This document shows, one piece after another, positions 1 to 5,493 of a stretch of DNA of 5,493 nucleotides (position 1 is its first letter; the number at the start of each line of letters is the position of its first letter). The stretch comes from a bacterium. Lineage in GTDB: Bacteria > ARS69. The notes below the pieces were generated by a model, which was given only the letters and a program-made list of their open reading frames with translations, searched no databases and was not told where the DNA came from. The stretch spans positions 1 to 5,493 of the forward strand of contig JALGZO010000591.1 in NCBI GenBank assembly GCA_025774865.1, given 5' to 3'. The position numbers and the translations under genes were made by a program.

Positions 1-2671
1 CGTCCCAAACGCGGGCGGAGGCGAAGAAGTTCGCTTTCAAGTGGAGCTTCGGCTTGCCGGTCGCTTCCTTGTCGATCAAATACCGGGGCACGTAGCCCAG
101 GGAGTCGAGCTGAGTGGCAGCATTCTCCGCGACGCCGATCATGTCGGGGTGCACCTTGTAGACGCGATCCATCCATGGCTCTTCGTTCTCCACGCCCTGT
201 CGGAGCCTCCCCGCGATGTCCCCCACTCCCTGTCGGGGCGCATAGAAGCCGACCTTGAGGATGCCGCCGGCGTCGAGCATCGCGTCGTCCAGCTCGTTTG
301 CGAAGACGAGGAGCCTGCTCATGAGGCCGTGAGCCCTGGCCATCTGGGGCGCCCCCGCGCTCGGCGCTGACTCGAGGGTCGGAGGGATGATGAGCACGCG
401 GCAGCCGCGAAGAGCACTACCGGCCAGCAAGGACGCGAAGATGTTGCTCTGCCAGAGAGAATCGGGGACCTTGATGACGGAACCGGGCGGCATCAAGCTG
501 TACAAGACTCCCTTGGCGACGCTGATCGGTTTGGGCACGAAGCCCGTTTCGCTGTGAAGTTGCATGATGTTGACGCCATCCTCGGCGAGCCAGTCCGGCA
601 GCATCGCGAGATACTCCTCCACCCGCGCCTCGTACGTCTCGCCCTTCGGTCGCGGCCGGAGCGGATGCGGGATCTCGTCCTCGGCGAAGCCCTGAATGCG
701 CAGCAGGTCGCGCGCCGCGTCCTTGACCTGCAGCGCCGCCGGTCCCTGGATCATCACCGCCCGATCTTCCCAGGTCGGCCCGATGTAGTGTTCGCCGAGC
801 CCCATCCCGGTGAACATGGCCATGCCACGATACGGATCCTCTTCCGTGATGTCGTAGAAGATGATCTTGCGGTGATCACGCATGTTGTTGTCCGGAACCG
901 GGAGAATTCCCATCACGTGCAGGCTCCGGAACGACGGGTCGGCCGGGTTCGTGATGTTGACGTGCACCTTGATGCGATTCTTCAGCCATTCCTCCCCGAA
1001 TTGGCTCGCCTCCACGCGCAGAAGTACCGACTCGTCGACCGCGTCTCGCAGCTCCTGCTGGAGCCCTTTGAGGCGCTCTTCATATTCCTCGAACTCCTTC
1101 GGCAGGCTGATCGGGGCGTCCCGCGGCCTCTCCAGGATCTTCATCCAGCGCGAACCCTGGTTCGCCTCGTAGAAGTGTTGGTCGAGGAAGATGATGTACA
1201 TGGGGAGCTTGCCAACGTCGTCGTACGCTTTCACGCGCCCGATCATCGTCTCGAGGTAGTTGACGACCTGCGCATACGCGACCGCGTCGGGATCGCCGTG
1301 ATGATTGACCCCGCTGACATCATGGATCCAGAGAACATGGTAGTCCTCGGCGAGGCGGACCGATCGGGCCATCTCCCATTGGAACTGCTCGTTGATCACG
1401 TACCAGAACTCGTTCCCGCGGGCGAACTCCTCGCGCGTGGCTCTCTCGAGGATCTCGTTGAGCTCGGTCTGCGTGTCGTGTTCTTCGGCCCGGAACCCGT
1501 AGTGGAGCGGCATCCACACGAGCCGTGTGTCGCCCCATCGCTTCCTGAGGGCGATCCGGACCTCCTCCATCGTGTCGCAAAGCGTCTGGAACACCCAGAA
1601 ACACTCGCGGGCTCGCTCGCGGGGAATGTCCAGCTCGTTCACGATCCACTTCGCGAAGTCGGACTGTCCGGCCGCCGTCAGCCCGACCAGCGTGTCGTTC
1701 CGCCTCATCTGCCCGAACGCGTAGTTGTACTGGAACAGAACGTGGTCGAGGAGGAACCGCCGCGCCGCCGCGCTGGCCCGGCGTCCGTCGCGCGTGGTGC
1801 CGGCCCGCGGGGCGCCCGAGATCGCGATCGAGAACGCGCGGTCGAGCGTCTCGTGGTAGAGTCGGACCTCCTCGGCCAGAGTGTGGCCATTCGGGAAGTG
1901 AGCGTCCGTCGAGTCGATGTGCGCGTGAAGACCCGAAATGATCGCGCCGATCGCTTCCTGAGCGTCTCCTCCAGACTCCTCGGCGAAAGGCTGACTGAGG
2001 CGGGCGATCCAGCGGGCGCGTTCCTGCATGGAGGCCGTGACTTCGGCGAGCGATTCGTCGACCTCTTCGAGCTCCAGGCGACCGGGCTTTCTCGTGTTCA
2101 TGCGAACGAAGTCGGGGTGCGGACGGGTCTTGCCCGCGTGCGCATTCGACAGGGGGATGCTGAGCCCCACGCCGATTGTATGACCTCGGGTGGGGATGTA
2201 TCGGATCGACAGCGACGATCCCGCCCCGACGATTCCCCCGCGACGCACGGGGATGCCGAGGCGCAGGAAGAAGTCCGCCTCTTTGTCGGTGAGGTTGTAG
2301 TCGGTGCCTAACGCGAAGAGAACGGCGGGGACGGCGAACGTGAGTCGCCCTCCGCTGTTCGTGTCCGTGCCACGAAATCCGAGATAACCTTCCACCCCCA
2401 GAGCGGCGATCCCCACCGTGGGGTTTCCCAGATAGCGGGAAAGGCCGATGTTCACGAGGAACTCGCCGAGGCCGTCATCGGCGGGCCGGTACAACTGCAC
2501 GTCGGTGCCGACGAATCCCGTGTAGGGCACGGTCAGCCCCATCGAGCGTGTATAGCCACCGTCCTCGGGTGGGGGAACCGTGTCGCGGCGGGACTCGGCG
2601 GGAGCGGCGATGCCCAACAGGGCCGCCGCCAGCAGCGCACCCACCGGTGTGCGGTTATGTACGGGGTTCAT
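1..2671 (-). CDS. Exported phospholipase D-like protein with N-terminal beta-barrel-like region (C-terminus off window)
   Basis: The frame starts at ATG 2671 and stays open for 890 codons to the left edge, so the protein is 3'-truncated by the window. A GAGGTG ribosome binding site lies just upstream. Residues 1-25 form a Sec signal peptide with a probable cleavage after A-P-A (residue 25). Residues about 33-188 show alternating hydrophobic/polar strands with glycine-rich turns, like a small outer-membrane beta-barrel. Residues about 190-430 match nothing I recognise; 524-547 is a charged, coiled-coil-like helix. The first PLD HKD motif is H600-x-K602-x4-D607, followed by TGMGLGEHY (621-629) and W634-x-D636...GPA (643-645), which is typical PLD spacing. 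The second half has VLIIPP (759-764) and a degenerate HKD: H877-x-K879, with A884 where Asp is expected. PLD-family enzymes hydrolyse or transfer phosphodiester head groups; activity and substrate here are unknown. It is probably secreted or at the outer membrane and co-transcribed with the lipoprotein gene 7 nt upstream. Confidence 0.9.
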   Translation of the reverse strand, partial: MNPVHNRTPVGALLAAALLGIAAPAESRRDTVPPPEDGGYTRSMGLTVPYTGFVGTDVQLYRPADDGLGEFLVNIGLSRYLGNPTVGIAALGVEGYLGFRGTDTNSGGRLTFAVPAVLFALGTDYNLTDKEADFFLRLGIPVRRGGIVGAGSSLSIRYIPTRGHTIGVGLSIPLSNAHAGKTRPHPDFVRMNTRKPGRLELEEVDESLAEVTASMQERARWIARLSQPFAEESGGDAQEAIGAIISGLHAHIDSTDAHFPNGHTLAEEVRLYHETLDRAFSIAISGAPRAGTTRDGRRASAAARRFLLDHVLFQYNYAFGQMRRNDTLVGLTAAGQSDFAKWIVNELDIPRERARECFWVFQTLCDTMEEVRIALRKRWGDTRLVWMPLHYGFRAEEHDTQTELNEILERATREEFARGNEFWYVINEQFQWEMARSVRLAEDYHVLWIHDVSGVNHHGDPDAVAYAQVVNYLETMIGRVKAYDDVGKLPMYIIFLDQHFYEANQGSRWMKILERPRDAPISLPKEFEEYEERLKGLQQELRDAVDESVLLRVEASQFGEEWLKNRIKVHVNITNPADPSFRSLHVMGILPVPDNNMRDHRKIIFYDITEEDPYRGMAMFTGMGLGEHYIGPTWEDRAVMIQGPAALQVKDAARDLLRIQGFAEDEIPHPLRPRPKGETYEARVEEYLAMLPDWLAEDGVNIMQLHSETGFVPKPISVAKGVLYSLMPPGSVIKVPDSLWQSNIFASLLAGSALRGCRVLIIPPTLESAPSAGAPQMARAHGLMSRLLVFANELDDAMLDAGGILKVGFYAPRQGVGDIAGRLRQGVENEEPWMDRVYKVHPDMIGVAENAATQLDSLGYVPRYLIDKEATGKPKLHLKANFFASARVWD

Positions 2672-2674
2672 TCG

Positions 2675-2680
2675 CACCTC
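2675..2680 (-). promoter_or_regulatory. Ribosome binding site of the PLD-like gene, overlapping the upstream stop codon
   Basis: On the minus strand GAGGTG lies 3 nt before ATG 2671 (core GAGG ends 5 nt before it). It shares the GA of the TGA stop of the lipoprotein gene (2681-2679). This fixes the start of the PLD-like protein at 2671, right before a good signal peptide, and suggests translational coupling between the two genes. Confidence 0.75.
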
Positions 2681-3686
2681 ACAGTGCGGTCTTGATCGCC
2701 TTCTTGGTGATGTCGAAGAGGTTCACCTTGGCGGGGTCGGTGATCCCCTGGGCGAGGTTCCGATGGGACCGGGCCCAAACGGTCATGGTCGTGCGCGCGC
2801 GCTTCAACTGGTGATTCGCGTCCGTGTAGAGATCGGCGATCTCCTGCTGCTGGATGGCGTACTTGTCGAGATCGGGCTGGATCTGATCCGTGAACTCCTG
2901 GTAGGCCCGGATCTTGAGAAGAAGGCGGTCTTCCAGCTTCTGCATCTCGTCGGCCGTCAGCGTGTCTGGGTTGGCCACGTAACGCTGGAGCCAGGGGTCG
3001 ATCTCGTAGAACTCCGCCAGCGCATCCTCCTCGCCCAGGACGTACCGCCCGAGCGCGGACAGCGCCTCATACTTCTCGTACTGCTTCTCGTGGATGATCT
3101 TGTTCCATTTGACGGGGGCGGCGTTCGCCTCGTCGATCGACTGAATGAGTTCCCGCGCCGTGACATCCAGCGAGGCCTTCACCTCGTCGAAGATCTCGCC
3201 CGCGATGCGATCGACCTCGTCGATGATGGGTTGCGCCGCACGAAGTCCGTCGAGGAGCTTCTTCTGCTCACGAATGTCCACGAGCATGGAGTCCAAGCCC
3301 GCCGCTGTGATCCGGAAGCGAGTGCCCGGTCGCGTGATCACGGGCCTGGCCAGCGGGTCCAGGAAGTCGGCGAGCGCCCGCGCCCGCGCCGGGCCGCTCA
3401 GGGTGGAGTTCCCGAGGGTCGTGACCTCGACCGAATACGCCACGACGCCCTTCATCAGGACCCGGACCTTCTCCCACTCCTTCCGGTGCGCGACCACGGC
3501 GGGAGTGTCCCAGTACTCTCGGAGATGAATCGAGCGGCTGGTCTCGGTCAGGCCGTACTCGATGTCCGCGGCGAGCGAAATCGTGTTCTCGGCGAAGGGT
3601 GCGAAGTCGACCTTTTGCGTGGAAGTCACGACCCCGCAGCCGACGAGACACGTGAGTATCGACAGGAGCAGCCACGCTGTTCGCAT
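2679..3686 (-). CDS. Predicted outer-membrane lipoprotein of unknown function, mostly helical
   Basis: The protein is 335 residues from ATG 3686. I do not recognise its family. The N-terminus is a classic type II (lipoprotein) signal: MR, a hydrophobic run W5-L14, then lipobox L14-V-G-C17, so C17 should be lipidated. The next residue is Gly rather than Asp, which by the E. coli Lol rule favours the outer membrane. The mature part has a short mixed segment (about 20-125), then long charged helices with possible coiled-coil character at about 130-205 and 245-307. It has no transmembrane segment and no catalytic motif I can identify. An in-frame GTG at 3740 would add 18 residues ahead of the signal peptide, but its purine-rich box is only 2 nt away. 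ATG 3686 has AAGGG at 5 nt and places the signal peptide at the true N-terminus, so I prefer it. The gene lies 87 nt after the PLC-like gene and 7 nt before the PLD-like gene. A structural or partner role for one of these enzymes is possible but is inference. Confidence 0.88.
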   Translation of the reverse strand: MRTAWLLLSILTCLVGCGVVTSTQKVDFAPFAENTISLAADIEYGLTETSRSIHLREYWDTPAVVAHRKEWEKVRVLMKGVVAYSVEVTTLGNSTLSGPARARALADFLDPLARPVITRPGTRFRITAAGLDSMLVDIREQKKLLDGLRAAQPIIDEVDRIAGEIFDEVKASLDVTARELIQSIDEANAAPVKWNKIIHEKQYEKYEALSALGRYVLGEEDALAEFYEIDPWLQRYVANPDTLTADEMQKLEDRLLLKIRAYQEFTDQIQPDLDKYAIQQQEIADLYTDANHQLKRARTTMTVWARSHRNLAQGITDPAKVNLFDITKKAIKTAL

Positions 3687-3690
3687 CGAT

Positions 3691-3701
3691 TCCCTTCCCT
3701 C
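3691..3701 (-). promoter_or_regulatory. Ribosome binding site choosing the lipoprotein start at 3686
   Basis: The minus strand reads GAGGGAAGGGA here, ending 4 nt before ATG 3686. This purine-rich box supports the downstream ATG over the in-frame GTG at 3740, and the chosen start gives a normal lipoprotein signal peptide. Confidence 0.7.
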
Positions 3702-3713
3702 GTGAAAGTCAGG

Positions 3714-3733
3714 CTGCGAGTTTCGGCTCGCAG
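3714..3733 (-). other. Perfect 7-bp inverted repeat (stem-loop) upstream of the lipoprotein gene
   Basis: CTGCGAG and CTCGCAG pair perfectly around a 6-nt loop (CCGAAA on the minus strand). It lies in the 87-nt gap between the PLC-like and lipoprotein genes, about 12 nt before the purine-rich ribosome binding site. No T-run follows, so it is not a classical intrinsic terminator. It could be an mRNA processing or stability hairpin, an operator, or chance in GC-rich DNA. Confidence 0.4.
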
Positions 3734-3748
3734 TTTCCACCGCCTCCC

Positions 3749-3766
3749 TTGGGGGCGCAACCCCAA
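3749..3766 (-). other. 6-bp inverted repeat just after the PLC-like stop codon
   Basis: TTGGGG and CCCCAA pair around a 6-nt loop, 7 nt downstream of the TAG stop (3776-3774) of the PLC-like gene. No U-tract follows. Its place right after a stop codon fits a weak or Rho-assisted terminator, or a 3'-end stabilising hairpin between two operon genes. I saw no convincing promoter in the rest of the gap. Confidence 0.3.
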
Positions 3767-3773
3767 ACCCGGC

Positions 3774-5493
3774 CTAAGGCGTCGGACTCAGGTTGAGCTC
3801 CCGGACCACACGCAAGAGATCTCCCGTCTCGTAGAAGTCCACCGCGATCACGTTCGGCAGCATCCCGCGCTCCTTCTGGCAACGCCGGGCGCGCTCCATG
3901 AGCACGTCGTAGGAGTTGGCCCGCACCGCGTCGCTGGGACGGCCACTCGGAGGAAAGGTGATCCAGTGATTCATCTGGAGGAGTGAGCCCTCCGTTCCGC
4001 CCCGGTGCGGCTCGCAGGAGAACTCGTCGACGTCCGTGAAGTGGTACGGGGTCTCCTGAAGAACCTCGAAAGCCGGGTGAATCCAGGGAACCGCCTCCCC
4101 TTCCCCGTGCCGCTCCACCGCGACCAGCACCCGCTCGTCGGTCTCGACCATCTCCCGCAGCGTCGGCCAGGGCGGTCGACTCGGTCCCCGATACGCGAAG
4201 TCCACGAGTCCACTCTCCTCGAACGCCGCCGCCAGGTCCGACACCGGGACCGCGTTCTCGATGATGAGGATCAGGACTTCGTTCGGGTTCAGCACCAGGA
4301 ACTCCCGGATCTCCCGCAGCGTCGGGACGAAAGGCGCCGCGCCGATCTCGCACAGTCCGTGGCAGAGGAACAGGCCTCGATCCTTTTCACTCTCGCCGAT
4401 GAGGCGATCCCTGATCCGGATTGCCGCGTCCACCCCCACCTCCCCCAGCATCGGCTCGTACTTCTCCCGGAGATCCACCTTCGCGTCGATGTCGGTCTTC
4501 ACGTGACTCCCCACCGGGATTCCGGAGTAGACGTCGATCAGAAGACAGCGGATACCGTCCTCGAGCTGTTCGGGAATGGCCTTCTCATGATTGGGAAACA
4601 TCCACCCGGGTACGGCCGCCGCTCCCATGGCGTTGTGAGTGCCGGCGAACACGACCTCGCCGAGCGTCCGATCACACAGCTCGGGATGGCCGTTGCACGC
4701 GACCACCGGCTGTCGGGCGGCGGTCAGGGTCTCCGGGTCGGAGAGTAGTAGGACTCCGAGAGCCGCGAGGCCCGCGACGCCGGCGGCCGTCCAGATCAGA
4801 CGCCAGGGCCCTCGGCGCTCGGCGATCGGCGGGGCGTCCTCGTCCAACCCGGTGGAGACGACGATCTCGGGGAAGATGCTCCGGAACAGCTCCTGGAAGC
4901 CGGTGAAGGCGAGGAGTCCGCACACTCCCATCATCAGCAACCGGATGCTCGCCTCCGGCTCGAGGACGCCGACCAGGCCGGCCGCGATGAGAACCACCCC
5001 GCGAAGGGCCCGGACCCATCGATGCGTCGGAAGCAGTGCACTCTGAAACACCCGTTGCACCCACGACCACAGGTCCGCCTCACCGATGGACGCGGTGGCC
5101 CCGGCGAGCCGCAGGATGCCGATGCCTCCGACCGCGAGAGACCGGGGCCACAGTCCCCCGGTGAAACTGTCCCACACGCCGGCGAGCGCCGCCCCGAGCT
5201 GCGCGTCTGGCATCACACGCTGCACCACCCCTCCTCCAAGTTCCACGACGAGCAGCATCAATCCCGCGAGCCCGGTGATGCTCATTCCGGCTCGGAGAAG
5301 GGCCTGGCGGGGACGGGCCGCGATCGCCACGCCGGTCAGGAGCAACGCGGCTCCGCCCAGGAATGCCGCAACACTCAACGAGCGAGCCCGCCGCCCGGTC
5401 TGCAAGAGTCCCGCGGTCATCTCGGCCAGCTCTCCCGGGATGTTGCTTTCCAGAGCGACCGTCAGATCCTCGGGAATGCGGTCAGCCAGGCTC
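3774..5493 (-). CDS. Membrane-anchored PI-PLC X-like phosphodiesterase (N-terminus off window)
   Basis: The frame ends at TAG 3774 and is open through the right edge. The first in-window ATG is 5420 (548 residues; numbering here is from it), but the 24 codons before it are also open with strong third-position GC bias, so the gene probably starts outside. A GGGAGAG box 9 nt before ATG 5420 keeps that start possible. Hydrophobic segments lie at about 15-35, 44-66, 93-110, 139-153, 159-175 and 206-226. The C-terminal domain (about 241-548) resembles the PLC-like TIM-barrel phosphodiesterases: GTHNA with H262-N263, GIRCLLIDVY with D295, LCHG with H353, LILIIEN with E387, and a final VIAVDFY with D528. 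H262 and H353 match the two catalytic histidines of PI-PLC. C242 and C249 could form a disulphide outside the cytoplasm. It probably cleaves a phosphodiester by general acid/base chemistry, with the catalytic domain likely periplasmic; the substrate is unknown. It is upstream of the lipoprotein and PLD-like genes. Confidence 0.9.
   Translation of the reverse strand, partial: SLADRIPEDLTVALESNIPGELAEMTAGLLQTGRRARSLSVAAFLGGAALLLTGVAIAARPRQALLRAGMSITGLAGLMLLVVELGGGVVQRVMPDAQLGAALAGVWDSFTGGLWPRSLAVGGIGILRLAGATASIGEADLWSWVQRVFQSALLPTHRWVRALRGVVLIAAGLVGVLEPEASIRLLMMGVCGLLAFTGFQELFRSIFPEIVVSTGLDEDAPPIAERRGPWRLIWTAAGVAGLAALGVLLLSDPETLTAARQPVVACNGHPELCDRTLGEVVFAGTHNAMGAAAVPGWMFPNHEKAIPEQLEDGIRCLLIDVYSGIPVGSHVKTDIDAKVDLREKYEPMLGEVGVDAAIRIRDRLIGESEKDRGLFLCHGLCEIGAAPFVPTLREIREFLVLNPNEVLILIIENAVPVSDLAAAFEESGLVDFAYRGPSRPPWPTLREMVETDERVLVAVERHGEGEAVPWIHPAFEVLQETPYHFTDVDEFSCEPHRGGTEGSLLQMNHWITFPPSGRPSDAVRANSYDVLMERARRCQKERGMLPNVIAVDFYETGDLLRVVRELNLSPTP

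Noticed and set aside
554-2311. 585-codon open frame on the plus strand
   Set aside because: It is antisense to the PLD-like gene, which has an open 890-codon frame with signal peptide, HKD motif and ribosome binding site. The plus frame gives a low-complexity Arg/Val/Asp/Leu-rich product with no recognisable motif, as expected for an antisense shadow in GC-rich DNA.
3687-3740. Earlier GTG start (3740) for the lipoprotein gene
   Set aside because: It would put 18 polar residues before the lipoprotein signal peptide, and its purine box is too close (2 nt). ATG 3686 has better spacing.
3749-3766. Classical Rho-independent terminator after the PLC-like gene
   Set aside because: The stem is only 6 bp and the minus strand continues AAGGGAGG rather than a T-run, so I list it only as an inverted repeat.
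2580-3986. 468-codon open frame on the plus strand
   Set aside because: It runs antisense across the lipoprotein gene, the intergenic gap and both flanking gene ends. Its product is Arg/Val/Leu/Asp-rich without motifs, whereas the minus-strand genes have clear signals.
4005-4748. 247-codon plus-strand frame and overlapping minus-strand frames inside the PLC-like gene
   Set aside because: They overlap the PLC X-like domain with its catalytic motifs in frame; the alternatives are Arg/Pro-rich or motif-free shadows.

Overview
The window is GC-rich bacterial DNA carrying three genes, all on the minus strand and in one transcriptional direction (right to left). Nearly every base is coding. A lipobox lipoprotein, a Sec signal peptide followed by outer-membrane-like beta-strand sequence, and the third-position GC bias suggest a GC-rich diderm bacterium (for example Myxococcota, Gemmatimonadota or a relative). 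The sequence alone does not fix the phylum.

Layout in transcription order. (1) 5493 to 3774: a membrane protein with about six hydrophobic segments and a C-terminal PI-PLC X-like phosphodiesterase domain. Its reading frame runs off the right edge, so the N-terminus is missing. (2) 3686 to 2679: a 335-residue predicted lipoprotein of unknown function, mostly alpha-helical. (3) 2671 to 1: a large secreted protein with a signal peptide, a stretch that reads like a small outer-membrane beta-barrel, a long unassigned region, and a phospholipase D-type domain. It has one intact and one degenerate HKD motif. This frame is open for all 890 codons in the window and runs off the left edge, so the C-terminus is missing.

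Genes 2 and 3 are 7 nt apart, with the ribosome binding site of gene 3 overlapping the stop of gene 2, so they are almost certainly co-transcribed. An 87-nt gap with two small inverted repeats separates genes 1 and 2. A membrane-anchored PLC-like enzyme, an envelope lipoprotein and an exported PLD-like protein side by side suggest a cell-envelope unit acting on phosphodiester-linked lipids or polymers. That joint role is inference; no substrate can be read from the sequence.

No tRNA, rRNA, mobile element, CRISPR array or long repeat was seen. The long plus-strand frames are antisense shadows of these genes.
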